Source: Bog-159 sp963785255 (GTDB lineage Bacteria > Acidobacteriota > Terriglobia > Bryobacterales > Bryobacteraceae). From it: a stretch of DNA of 64,000 nucleotides. Below are positions 34,882-42,920 of this stretch, piece after piece. How positions within the stretch are numbered: position 1 is the first letter of the stretch; every line of letters begins with the position of its first letter. The position numbers were made by a program, and so were the translations under genes. The stretch spans positions 62,001 through 126,000 of the forward strand of contig CAWAUR010000002.1 of NCBI GenBank assembly GCA_963785255.1, read 5' to 3'. The notes below the pieces were generated by a model that saw only the letters and a list, made by a program, of their open reading frames with translations, searched no databases and was not told the DNA's origin.

Positions 34882-36235
34882 CTTCCTGCTTTTCATCTCG
34901 GCGCTGGGAGCCGAATCCGCCGATTGGATTTGGACCGGCCGCTACGTGGTCACCATGGACCCGCAACGCCGCGTTATCGAAAACGGCGCCATTGCCATTG
35001 GCGGCGCGCGCATTCTGGCCGCTGGGCCGAAGGCCGAAATCGAACGGCAATACCAGGCGCGGCAGCGTCTCGACCGGCCCGATGCCATCCTGGCGCCCGG
35101 CCTCATCAGCACGCACACGCATGCCGCCATGTCGCTGTTACGCGGCATTGCCGACGATCTGCGCCTGCAGGACTGGCTGGAGCATTATATCTTCCCGGCC
35201 GAAGCGCGCAATGTGAATCCGGATTTCGTGCGCTGGGGAACGCGGCTCGGCTGTCTCGAAATGATGCTCTCGGGCACTACCACGTTCACCGATATGTATT
35301 ACTTCGAGGACGTGGTGGCCGAGGCGACGAAGGAGGCCGGAATGCGCGGCGTGCTGGGCGAAACCATCATCGGATTTCCCTCGCCGGATTCGAAGACGCC
35401 CGGCGATGCGTTGGCCTTCACCGACAGGTTTCTCACCCGCTTCCACGACGATCCCCTGATTGTGCCGGCGGTGGCGCCGCATGCCATCTATACCAATTCC
35501 GATGAGACATTGAAAGCCTGCCGCGCGCTGGCCGACCGTCACGGCGCGCCGGTGCTGATTCATCTTTCGGAAACCAAACGGGAGAACGACGATTGCATGG
35601 CCAAGCGCAAGATGTCGCCCACCCAGTTGCTTGAGTCGCTGGGTTTCTTCAACGGCCCCACCGTGGTGGCGCATGCCGTGTGGACGGATGAGGCGGACCT
35701 GGCGATTCTGAAAGCGCGCGGCGTGGGCATCGCGCATTGCCCGTCGAGCAACATGAAGCTGGCGAGCGGCATCGCACCGGTGACGCGCATGCTGGCGCTG
35801 GATCTGCCGGTGGGTCTGGGACCGGATGGTCCGGCGGGCAGCAACAACGACTTGAACATGTTCGAGGAAATGGACCTGGCGGCCAAGCTGCAGAAAGTCG
35901 CGACGGGCGATCCGCGTAACTTGCCGGCGGAGGCCGCCGTGGAAATGGCCACCATTCGCGGGGCGCGCGCGCTCGGCATGCAGAAGGAGATCGGCTCACT
36001 CGAATCCGGCAAGCTCGCGGACCTGATCTCGATCCGGCTGGATCGTCCCAACGCCGTGCCGCTCTATCACGTTTACTCGCAGATGGTATTCGCGCTGAAG
36101 GGCGAGGATGTGGAAGACGTGATGGTGAACGGCAAGCTGCTGGTGCGCGATGCGCGGTCGTTGACGCTGGATGCGGCGCAGATTGAGGCGAAGGCGCGCG
36201 AGTATGGGGAGCAGGTGCGGAAATCGCTACGCTGA
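34865..36235 (+). CDS. Amidohydrolase, MTA/SAH deaminase-like, with N-terminal export signal
   Basis: A 456 aa metal-dependent hydrolase of the TRZ/ATZ deaminase group. Seen: metal motif APGLISTHTHAAMSLLRG, HLSETKREND, VVAHAVWTDEADL, AHCPSSNMKLASGIAP and GLGPDGPAGSNNDLNMFEEM with the metal aspartate. These fit 5'-methylthioadenosine / S-adenosylhomocysteine deaminase or related hydrolases. Unlike cytosolic MtaD it begins with MRLFCSFLLFISALGAES, a signal peptide. The start overlaps cdd by 17 bases, so it is coupled to a nucleoside salvage gene. Substrate uncertain. Confidence 0.87.
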   Translation: MRLFCSFLLFISALGAESADWIWTGRYVVTMDPQRRVIENGAIAIGGARILAAGPKAEIERQYQARQRLDRPDAILAPGLISTHTHAAMSLLRGIADDLRLQDWLEHYIFPAEARNVNPDFVRWGTRLGCLEMMLSGTTTFTDMYYFEDVVAEATKEAGMRGVLGETIIGFPSPDSKTPGDALAFTDRFLTRFHDDPLIVPAVAPHAIYTNSDETLKACRALADRHGAPVLIHLSETKRENDDCMAKRKMSPTQLLESLGFFNGPTVVAHAVWTDEADLAILKARGVGIAHCPSSNMKLASGIAPVTRMLALDLPVGLGPDGPAGSNNDLNMFEEMDLAAKLQKVATGDPRNLPAEAAVEMATIRGARALGMQKEIGSLESGKLADLISIRLDRPNAVPLYHVYSQMVFALKGEDVEDVMVNGKLLVRDARSLTLDAAQIEAKAREYGEQVRKSLR

Positions 36236-36261
36236 CGTGCCATAATCACTTCTAGTGGCGA

Positions 36262-36492
36262 ATGTTCAACTTCTTGGGAAGCCTTGCCTCGCTAATTGGG
36301 CTGGTTTTCAGTATCCTGGCGTTTGTCTTCGCGAAGCGCGCATCGACGGCTGCAAGGGAAGCGCGGGATGCCGCGTTGCGCCAGTCGTTAAGTGGATCCA
36401 TGGATGGCGCCGCGAGAATGGCCGGTGAGATCGTCATGTATTTGAGAGTTGAAGAACGGGAGATGCCCTTCTTCGGATCGGCGATCTTATGA
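36262..36492 (+). CDS. Small membrane-anchored protein, probably the 5' part of a frameshifted gene
   Basis: A 76 aa frame with one N-terminal membrane helix (LASLIGLVFSILAFVFA) and a charged helix (RASTAAREARDAALRQSL). Family unrecognised. The next frame, if read upstream of its ATG, gives DALLRIGDLMNQTRYLVGRW, which continues naturally from VEERE here; the two therefore look like one protein of about 150 aa with a one-base loss near 36461. The C-terminal PFFGSAIL is then out of frame. Confidence 0.55.
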   Translation: MFNFLGSLASLIGLVFSILAFVFAKRASTAAREARDAALRQSLSGSMDGAARMAGEIVMYLRVEEREMPFFGSAIL

Positions 36493-36719
36493 ACCAAACT
36501 CGCTATCTCGTCGGGCGATGGGACGGCAGGCTGTCAAAGAAATCGAAAGATAACCTTTTCCGCGCGGTGGGGCAGTTGTGGTCCACGCATGAGGTCCTGA
36601 GCGCCGAACGAGAACTGACTCCGGAGGAGAGGGCTCGCCTGTCCAGATCCTGCCAAGAAGTCAGCGAGGTTTTAAGCACGGAACAAGGTCTGGCCACCAG
36701 GATTGCAGAAGACGGGTAA
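36489..36719 (+). CDS. Small protein, probably the 3' part of the frameshifted gene at 36262
   Basis: A 76 aa hydrophilic, helical frame (RWDGRLSKKSKDNLFRAVGQ, STHEVLSAERELTPEERARL). Its ATG overlaps the stop of the preceding frame (ATGA), which could be genuine coupling or a frameshift scar. No ribosome-binding site of its own is visible. Family not recognised. Confidence 0.5.
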   Translation: MNQTRYLVGRWDGRLSKKSKDNLFRAVGQLWSTHEVLSAERELTPEERARLSRSCQEVSEVLSTEQGLATRIAEDG

Positions 36720-36726
36720 CGAGCGA

Positions 36727-37092
36727 ATGGTAGACGAGAAAATCATCAAGTTCTTTGAGGGCGTCCTGTCGAAAACACGGGAGGGCAGAATTCCGTGGGA
36801 GCCGACGGCCCAAGAGTCCAATTTTATTGCTGCGATCGGCGGAGAATTCACGCTTTCCATCTCGGGGCAGACTGAGATTGCCTCCGCTTTCATGCCGCCA
36901 GAGTTCTCCGGAGCGTTGGAGAAGTACGCCTTGGTCCTGCGCGATATGTACGGGAGGATCGCCACTATCACGGATAACGACGAGGGCATCCGCGCCGGTG
37001 CCATGCGGGAACTTTACGAGACGGCTCGGTGGCAAGCCGTTCATGGCGGCGAGAAAGTCAACAAGGCGATTGAAGTGCTCCAGAGCCTATAA
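36727..37092 (+). CDS. Hypothetical protein
   Basis: A 121 aa soluble protein (from the ATG at 36727) with no family I recognise. It has a helical N-terminus (KIIKFFEGVLSKTREGRIPW), a beta-rich middle (GEFTLSISGQTEI) and a helical end (GEKVNKAIEVLQSL). It follows the 36489 frame with a 7-base gap, so the three frames probably form one transcript inserted between the amidohydrolase and the SIS-domain gene. Confidence 0.6.
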   Translation: MVDEKIIKFFEGVLSKTREGRIPWEPTAQESNFIAAIGGEFTLSISGQTEIASAFMPPEFSGALEKYALVLRDMYGRIATITDNDEGIRAGAMRELYETARWQAVHGGEKVNKAIEVLQSL

Positions 37093-37119
37093 CAGCCGCT
37101 CGCAGCCCACTCATCCGCC

Positions 37120-38157
37120 ATGTCCCGCATGCTCGAAGAAATCCGCCAACAACCCGACGCGCTGGAGCGTACGCTGGCCGCCGAGTTGCGCCGCGTCGAA
37201 AAATTCAAGCTGCGCCTTGCCAAACGCCGCCCGCGCCTGATTGTGTTGTCCGCGCGCGGCACGTCGGATAACGCCGCCCTGTTCGGCCGGTATCTGCTCG
37301 AGATCACTACGGGCATTCCAGTGTCGCTGGCCGCGCCCGCTATCCACACGCTTTACAATGCGCGCATCGATTATCGCGATGCGTTGGTGGTGGCGATCTC
37401 GCAGTCGGGCGAATCCACCGACACGAATCTGGTGCTCACGCGCGCCCGCGAACAGGGAGCTCTCACCATCGGCATCACCAACGAATCGTCGAGCGCGCTG
37501 GCGCGGCTGGCGGAACATACCTTCTTAGTTCACGCGGGAAGGGAAAAAAGCGTGGCCGCCACCAAAACCTACACCGGCCAGGTCCTCATGATGTATCTTC
37601 TTGCCTATGCGCTCGGCGCGCGCATCCGCATCGACGATTTGAAGCGCCTGCCCGAACGCGCGCAAACGGCTCTCGATCTGGAACCTGCCATCGCCGAACT
37701 CTCCGGGCGCTATCGGTTCATGGATCATGCCGTGGTAGTCGGACGCGGCTTGAATTATGCGACCGCGTTCGAATTCGCGTTGAAGATGATGGAGACGTGC
37801 TACGTGGTGGCGGAGCGCTTCTCGTCGGCCGATTTCCTGCACGGGCCGATCGCCATGGTGGATCCCGATTTCCCGGTGTTTGCGTTTGCGCCGGCCGGTC
37901 CTACTTGGGCTTCGATGGCCGAGACGCTCGGGAAGCTGGATAGCTTGCGAGCGGAAACGGTAGTGATCACCGATGCGGGGAATACGGAGGCGGCGCGCCT
38001 CACGCGCACCATCCGGCTGCCGCACAAAATACCGGAGCTGTACACTCCGATTCCTTACATCATTCCGGCGCAAATGTTCGCCGCGTGTCTGGCGGATCAG
38101 AAGGGGCTTGATCCGGACAAGCCGCGCACGATCAGCAAAGTCACGCTCACGATGTAG
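37120..38157 (+). CDS. Double SIS-domain sugar-phosphate isomerase/deaminase (NagB-II / GlmS isomerase-like)
   Basis: A 345 aa protein composed of two SIS domains without the glutaminase domain of GlmS. Seen: LSARGTSDNAALFGRYLLE, VVAISQSGESTDTNLVL (sugar-phosphate binding SQSGES), SVAATKTYTGQVLMMYLLA, VVVGRGLNYATAFEFALKM and AERFSSADFLHGPIAMVD, then the C-terminal DPDKPRTISKVTLT. This architecture matches glucosamine-6-phosphate deaminase of the NagB-II type, feeding amino sugars into glycolysis; an AgaS-like role is possible. ATG at 37120. Confidence 0.85.
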   Translation: MSRMLEEIRQQPDALERTLAAELRRVEKFKLRLAKRRPRLIVLSARGTSDNAALFGRYLLEITTGIPVSLAAPAIHTLYNARIDYRDALVVAISQSGESTDTNLVLTRAREQGALTIGITNESSSALARLAEHTFLVHAGREKSVAATKTYTGQVLMMYLLAYALGARIRIDDLKRLPERAQTALDLEPAIAELSGRYRFMDHAVVVGRGLNYATAFEFALKMMETCYVVAERFSSADFLHGPIAMVDPDFPVFAFAPAGPTWASMAETLGKLDSLRAETVVITDAGNTEAARLTRTIRLPHKIPELYTPIPYIIPAQMFAACLADQKGLDPDKPRTISKVTLTM

Positions 38158-38265
38158 GCGGCGCCTGAACTCTGTCACTGAGTGCGATCAGTTCGCGTAT
38201 CGGTTGACAGATTCGCCTTGGACGCATGCGGTTGCGTGGATAACACGAAGCTTTGGCTTATGTCC

Positions 38266-38321
38266 AGCAGGCGGCTACGAGCCCGCCGCAGGCAGGGTGC
38301 CTGGCGGGGTGCCTGCCCCAC
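38266..38321. repeat. Family A palindrome, degenerate variant
   Basis: CAGGCGGCTACGAGCCCGCC followed by GGTGCCTGGCGGGGTGCCTG and CCCCAC; recognisable as family A by its ends but with an altered centre. It precedes the GH3 relic. Confidence 0.65.
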
Positions 38322-38364
38322 CATTGAATCCGGGTGTGCTTGCTCCTATGATGACACTGGTATG

Positions 38365-38772
38365 CGTGCCAGTTCGGGTTTGGCCTTTCTTACACCACCT
38401 TTTCGTTTGCGAAATGCAAATGTAGTGAATAACCTGGGCGCGGCGAACCCGAATTTCCAGGTCAACGTGGATGTCACAAACACCGGCGCGGTAGCGGGCG
38501 CGGAGGTGGCGGAAGTGTATCTGGGGCTGCCGGCCAGCACCAACGAGCCGCCAAAGCGCCTGGTGGGATGGCAGAAGATTCTGCTGCAGCCGGGTCAGAA
38601 GCAGATGGCTACTGTGCAGGTGAATCAGAATGACTCGTCGCATCCCATGTCTTACTGGGATGTCAACTCGCTTAGCTGGTTGACGGCAAACGGGGATTAC
38701 GCGGTGTATGTAGGGAGTTCTTCGAGCCTGCGCGATCTTACCGTGGCGGGTACCATTCACGTGGGCCCGTAG
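38365..38772 (+). pseudogene. C-terminal relic of a GH3 family glycoside hydrolase
   Basis: Only the end of a GH3 beta-glucosidase-like gene is left. At 38371 one frame reads QFGFGLSYTTFSFA, the GH3 hallmark before the last domain. One base later (an extra A near 38412) the frame becomes NANVVNNLGAANPNFQVNVD and then the fibronectin-III-like domain: DVTNTGAVAGAEVAEVYLGL, LVGWQKILLQPGQ and a C-terminal YAVYVGSSSSLRDLTVAGTI. The catalytic domains are absent. The remaining open part could express a 110-residue fragment, but this is unlikely to matter. Confidence 0.75.
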
Positions 38773-38869
38773 CGCTACAGGCCTTATGGCACGATCATGA
38801 CCGGGACGGAAAGCTCGAAATCGGCCCGTTCCAACTGTTGGGTGTTTTCGATGGCATCGAGGTGAAGAA

Positions 38870-40615
38870 ATGAAATCGAGAGTTCCGATTGCGTGGCTGG
38901 CGGCATGCGCGGCGTTGACCGCGCTCCCGTGCCACGGCCAGGCAGTCTCCGGCGTCCCGCACTTGCGAAAACAGGGATCCGCCACGCAGTTGATCGTGGA
39001 CGGGAAGCCCTTTCTGGCGCTGTCGGGAGAACTGGGAAACAACACCGCTACCAGTCTTGAAAATATGGAGCCGGTGTGGCCCAAACTGGTAGCGGGTAAT
39101 CTCAACTGCGCGCTGGTGGCCATATCGTGGGCGCAGACGGAACCGGTGGAGGGACAATACAAGTTCGCGTTGGTGGATGGTCTCATCCAAGAGGCCCGCC
39201 GCAACCATCTGAAACTTGTTTTTCTTTGGTTCGGCAGTTGGAAGAATGGCCTATCGAGTTACGCTCCCTACTGGGTGAAGCAGGATTACCAGCGCTTCCC
39301 GCGCATTCAGATCAAGGGCGGCAAGACGCTGGAACTGCTCAGTACTTTCGGCGATGCCACACGGGACGCCGATGCGCGCGCGTTCCGGGCCTTGATGCGG
39401 TACATCCAGGAAGTGGATAGCGCGCAGGATACCGTTCTGATGATGCAGGTGGAGAACGAAGTAGGCGTGCTGCGCGACTCGCGCGACAGATCCGCGCCGG
39501 CCAACCGGGCCTTCGCCGGTCCCGTGCCCGAGGAACTGATGGACTACCTTCAGCAGCACAAGAATACGCTGAATGCGGAATTGCGCGAGGTATGGGCGGC
39601 TAAAGGCTTCAAGACCTCGGGATCGTGGGAGGAAGTATTTGGTCCGGGCAAACCCGATGGCGTGGAGATGCCCATACAGACGAAAAGTCCGCCGATGAGC
39701 GAAGAAGAGCATGAGACAAGCTGGCGTAAGCTGCACTGGCCCGTGGACGAAATCTTCATGGCCTGGAACTACGCGCGCTTTGTAAGCACGGTGGCGGCCG
39801 AGGGCAAGAAGGAATACAACATCCCGATGTATGTGAACGCCTGGCTGCAACAACCGAATCATGCCTGGCCAGGAACGTATCCGTGCGGCGGACCGGTGCC
39901 CCAGGTCCACGACATTTGGAGAGCTGCGGCGCCGGCCATCGATATCCTCGCGCCGGATTTGTATCTGCAATACTTCGACGAGGTCGCCGCCCGATTCATG
40001 CGCAACGGAAACCCGTTGTTCATTCCTGAAACCGGCGCGGACGCCACTAACGTGCTCCCGGCCTTCGGTAAGTTTAATGCGATCGGGTTTTCGCCGTTCT
40101 TCATCGAGAGATCGGCAGGTCCGGAGACCGAGTTAGCGGGGGCTTATCGCCTTGTTTCCGAATTGGCGCCGGCCATCGTGGCGCAGCAGGGAAAAGAGAC
40201 TGTCACGGCCGTTCGCATGAATCAAGGCGATGCTCCGCTGAGCGTGAAGTTAGGGGACTACAATCTGGATCTTACTTTCGTGGGCCGTGGCCGTGTGCCG
40301 ATCGCTCCGGAACCAACCGTCGCCGGCCAACCGGCGCGGCCGCCGGCGCCATCCGAGCAAGCGGCGGCAATCCTGATTGCGGCGGGTCCGGACGAATTCT
40401 ATTTCGGAGCGGTGGGCGGCGCCATACGAATCGCGTTTACACCGGCCACACCAGGGCCGCGAATTGCCGGGCTGGGCGACGTGCAGCAGGGTAAGTTCGT
40501 GGATGGCGAATGGCACGTGGTGCGGCAATTGGGCGGCGACGATACGGGACAAGGCGAGATTCTGACAGTGCGTCCTAACATGCCGCTGCGCGTGACGCTG
40601 TACCGCTATGAGTAG
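38870..40615 (+). CDS. Secreted GH35-like beta-galactosidase with C-terminal DUF5597
   Basis: A 581 aa exported glycoside hydrolase. Signal peptide IAWLAACAALTALPCHGQA. TIM-barrel signatures of the GH35/GH42 clan: LIVDGKPFLALSGELGNN, AISWAQTEPVEGQYKF, TVLMMQVENEVGVL with the acid/base glutamate (NE), and NPLFIPETGADATN with the nucleophile glutamate. The C-terminal beta domain fits DUF5597, found on such beta-galactosidases. GAGGTGAAGAA precedes the ATG. It probably releases galactose from plant polymers in the periplasm or outside the cell. Confidence 0.87.
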   Translation: MKSRVPIAWLAACAALTALPCHGQAVSGVPHLRKQGSATQLIVDGKPFLALSGELGNNTATSLENMEPVWPKLVAGNLNCALVAISWAQTEPVEGQYKFALVDGLIQEARRNHLKLVFLWFGSWKNGLSSYAPYWVKQDYQRFPRIQIKGGKTLELLSTFGDATRDADARAFRALMRYIQEVDSAQDTVLMMQVENEVGVLRDSRDRSAPANRAFAGPVPEELMDYLQQHKNTLNAELREVWAAKGFKTSGSWEEVFGPGKPDGVEMPIQTKSPPMSEEEHETSWRKLHWPVDEIFMAWNYARFVSTVAAEGKKEYNIPMYVNAWLQQPNHAWPGTYPCGGPVPQVHDIWRAAAPAIDILAPDLYLQYFDEVAARFMRNGNPLFIPETGADATNVLPAFGKFNAIGFSPFFIERSAGPETELAGAYRLVSELAPAIVAQQGKETVTAVRMNQGDAPLSVKLGDYNLDLTFVGRGRVPIAPEPTVAGQPARPPAPSEQAAAILIAAGPDEFYFGAVGGAIRIAFTPATPGPRIAGLGDVQQGKFVDGEWHVVRQLGGDDTGQGEILTVRPNMPLRVTLYRYE

Positions 40616-40624
40616 GCAGGGGAT

Positions 40625-40666
40625 TGCGCCTATAATGTCTACATGATTCTCCAAATCGATCCCGGC
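40625..40666 (+). repeat. 42-bp perfect direct repeat, left copy
   Basis: Begins TGCGCCTATAATGTCTACAT, continues with the first eight codons of the gene at 42939 and ends CGATCCCGGC. Identical to 42921-42962. It contains a TATAAT box six bases before the ATG. Between the copies lie 2.25 kb carrying the MmeI relic and the DUF6978/DUF1828 genes. Confidence 0.92.
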
Positions 40667-40735
40667 AACGGAGCGAGCAAGCATCAGGCGGTTGGAACTC
40701 GTTTAGAGGGTTCGTGTCCGAGAACTGGAGACTGA
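40643..40735 (+). pseudogene. Truncated 30-codon copy of the 42939 gene start
   Basis: ATG at 40643 gives MILQIDPG, identical to the start of the protein at 42939, then diverges (NGASKHQAVGTRLEG) and stops at TGA 40733, directly abutting the ATG of the MmeI relic at 40736. It looks like a duplicated promoter and start region whose body was replaced. It could serve as a leader that couples translation to the downstream frame. Confidence 0.6.
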
Positions 40736-41261
40736 ATGCGCCTTAGCTGGAACGAGATCCGAGCACGAGCCGCATGCTTCGCCGAGGACTGGAAGACCGC
40801 CCGTTACGAGAACGGCGAGAGCCAGACCCTCCACAACGAATTTTTTGGAGTGTTCGGTATCATGCGCCGGCGCGTCGCGCGTTTCGAGGAACCCGTCAAA
40901 CGGCTCGGCGATGAGCGCGGCTTCATTGAACTGTTTTGGAAGCGTGTGCTTCCCGTTGAGCAGAAGAGCGCCGGCTGGGATTTAATCCGCGCGAAACTGC
41001 AAGCTCTCGACCATTTCCCAAGCCTGAAAGAAAACGGACTTCCCCGCTACATCGTTGTAGCGGATTTCCAGACCTTCGAGCTGGATGGCCTCCCCGACAA
41101 GCACCGGCCGCTTGATGATGCCGTGGATAAGTTCTACCGTTCTGTGGCATTCACCGGTGATCGTGACCGCGTGGGGTATGTTCGGACTGTACGAAAAGCT
41201 TGTCGCGCCGCTCGTTGCCACAGCTTTTCAGCCGACCGGGCAACGTAAGAAAGGAACGTAA
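40736..41261 (+). pseudogene. Remnant of a type IIL (MmeI-like) restriction-modification enzyme
   Basis: The N-terminal 125 codons match the N-terminal domain of MmeI-like RM proteins: RLSWNEIRARAACFAEDWKT, HNEFFGVFGIMRRRVARFEE, FWKRVLPVEQKSAGWDLIRA, RYIVVADFQTFEL. It then jumps straight to the extreme C-terminus of the same family, LDDAVDKFYRSVAFTGDRDR, and after a frameshift near 41175 GLYEKLVAPLVATA, stopping at 41261. Full-length members exceed 900 residues, so the methylase, helicase-like and target-recognition parts have been deleted. Non-functional. Confidence 0.75.
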
Positions 41262-41279
41262 GAATAGAAACTCGTCTCA

Positions 41280-41729
41280 ATGGCTGATATCAATCTCACG
41301 CAGGACGAAGCCGACAAGCTGATAGCGATGGAGAAACGCGCCGCCGATGAAAAGGACTGGCTCTTTCCACTGCCCGGCGAAAGAGTTGCTATTCCGTTGA
41401 CCTCACTCGACAAGCGGGAGAACTTCGTGCTGGACGTGACCCGCGCACAGATCAAACTCACCAAAGCCACCTACCAAAACCGGGCGCGGGCCGTGATTAT
41501 CCTCGTGCGGCTGGACCTTGACGGACCACCGCATAGGAACCCGGACGGTGAAGAAATCCCCTGCCCGCATCTGCACATTTACCGCGAGGGCCATGGTGAC
41601 AAGTGGGCAATCCCAGCCCCTGTCGCCACATACACAAATACGCTGGACCTGTTTTCGACATTTGAGGCGTTCATGCAGCAGTGCAACATCACGGACCCGC
41701 CGAGGATTCAGAAAGGCCTGTTCTCATGA
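41280..41729 (+). CDS. DUF6978 family protein
   Basis: A 149 aa protein. Recognisable features are ADKLIAMEKRAADEKDW, a beta-rich middle (LDVTRAQIKLTKATYQNRAR) and the conserved PCPHLHIYREGHGDKWAIP followed by DLFSTFEAFMQQCNI. The family usually stands next to a DUF1828 gene, as here, with ATGA overlap. The pair is found in mobile and defence-associated loci, but no activity is established. Name given with moderate certainty. Confidence 0.7.
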   Translation: MADINLTQDEADKLIAMEKRAADEKDWLFPLPGERVAIPLTSLDKRENFVLDVTRAQIKLTKATYQNRARAVIILVRLDLDGPPHRNPDGEEIPCPHLHIYREGHGDKWAIPAPVATYTNTLDLFSTFEAFMQQCNITDPPRIQKGLFS

Positions 41730-42502
41730 CGACGGCGCAGGAGATCGAGAACCTTCTAAACGATTACCGCGCGTGGCTCAAGGACAAGACTACGCTGCGC
41801 GAACTGAACGGCGATTGGATTGAGATCACCACGCCCTACCTCGATCGGCACAACGACGCCCTACAGATCTACGCCCGCGCCGAAAACGGCGGCTACGTTC
41901 TGACCGACGACAGCTATACTATTCACGACCTCGAAGCATCCGGCTGCAGTCTCCACACGGAAAAGCGCCAAGACCTTTTGCGAATGACGCTCAATGGATT
42001 TGGCGTTCGGGTGAACAACGAAGCCATTGAGGTCCACGCGTCGCCCGAGAACTTCCCGGCGCGAAAACACAATCTCATTCAAGCCATTCTCGCGGTGAAT
42101 GACCTGTTTTACCTTGCACAGCCGGTTGTCGAGAGCCTCTTTCTTGAAGACGTGATTGCATGGCTCGATGCCAACGATATCCGCTACACCCCGAAAGTGA
42201 AGTTCACTGGCGTCAGTGGGTTTGACCATTTATTCGATTTTGTTATTCCAAAGTCCACCAGCAAGCAGCCGGAACGCATCGTGCAGGCGATCAATCGCCC
42301 GACGCGCGAAACCGCGGAGGCGTTCATTTATAAATGGAGTGACACTCGCGAAGTGCGCCCCCCGGATTCGAAGGCTTACGCCGTTCTCAATGACTTCGAG
42401 CAGTCGATCTCAGGAGGTGTGCTGGACGCTTTTCGTAACTATCAAATACACCCAGTGCCATGGAGCCACCGCGCCGAAGCGGTTAACGAACTCGCCGCCT
42501 AA
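41726..42502 (+). CDS. DUF1828/DUF1829 domain protein
   Basis: A 258 aa protein. The N-terminal half fits DUF1828 (ITTPYLDRHNDALQIYARAE, GYVLTDDSYTIHDLEASGC), the C-terminal half DUF1829 (FDHLFDFVIPKSTSKQPERI, AYAVLNDFEQ). Its ATG overlaps the DUF6978 stop by four bases. The two-gene module resembles a toxin-antitoxin or defence unit in its size and coupling, but the role is unknown. Confidence 0.78.
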   Translation: MTTAQEIENLLNDYRAWLKDKTTLRELNGDWIEITTPYLDRHNDALQIYARAENGGYVLTDDSYTIHDLEASGCSLHTEKRQDLLRMTLNGFGVRVNNEAIEVHASPENFPARKHNLIQAILAVNDLFYLAQPVVESLFLEDVIAWLDANDIRYTPKVKFTGVSGFDHLFDFVIPKSTSKQPERIVQAINRPTRETAEAFIYKWSDTREVRPPDSKAYAVLNDFEQSISGGVLDAFRNYQIHPVPWSHRAEAVNELAA

Positions 42503-42515
42503 CTAACTAAACTAA

Positions 42516-42644
42516 CAGGTTGCGGAAAAAGGCAGGAGGGGACCGCTCCCTGACGGTTGCGGCTCCGTAAGTTGTTGTAAGTACAGGACGGGCTTCTGAG
42601 CCGCGCGCGTAAGCCAGCGGTTCCTGGCCTTTTTCCGCAGCCTG
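42516..42644. repeat. Long inverted repeat enclosing a family B element
   Basis: Outer arms CAGGTTGCGGAAAAAGGCAG and GGCCTTTTTCCGCAGCCTG pair across 90 bases; inside lies a family B palindrome (ACCGCTCCCTGACGGTTGCG ... GAGCCGCGCGCGTAAGCCAG). The remainder of 42503-42845 has no gene. The structure may terminate the DUF1828 transcript. Confidence 0.8.
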
Positions 42645-42845
42645 CTAACTAATCTAAGCGGGTTCCTCAGCTGGTTCCATGACGGCACGACCTTCTGCCA
42701 TCGTGCGGCCATTTTCCTGAATGTTCGACTGCTCCCCGCACGAGCAGTTGATCCGCAAGCGGTTCTTCCAAAGCCGCGCCACATATGCTTGCCTTCAGGG
42801 CTTCCTCATGTTTGTCCCAACACGATGTTTTGCTCCAATCGTTGC

Positions 42846-42918
42846 GGTAGTAGGGAGTTCGTCGAGCAGCGCGATCTCATCGTAGCGGGTACCATTTACG
42901 TGGGGCCGCAGCGAGGTA
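42846..42918 (+). pseudogene. Second short relic of a GH3 C-terminus
   Basis: GTAGGGAGTTCGTCGAGC, then after a one-base loss CGCGATCTCATCGTAGCGGG and TACCATTTACGTGGG match the last 21 codons of the relic at 38365-38772 (VGSSSSLRDLTVAGTIHVG). It directly precedes the right copy of the 42-bp direct repeat, showing that the GH3 end and the cassette start were once adjacent. Confidence 0.65.
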
Positions 42919-42920
42919 AA

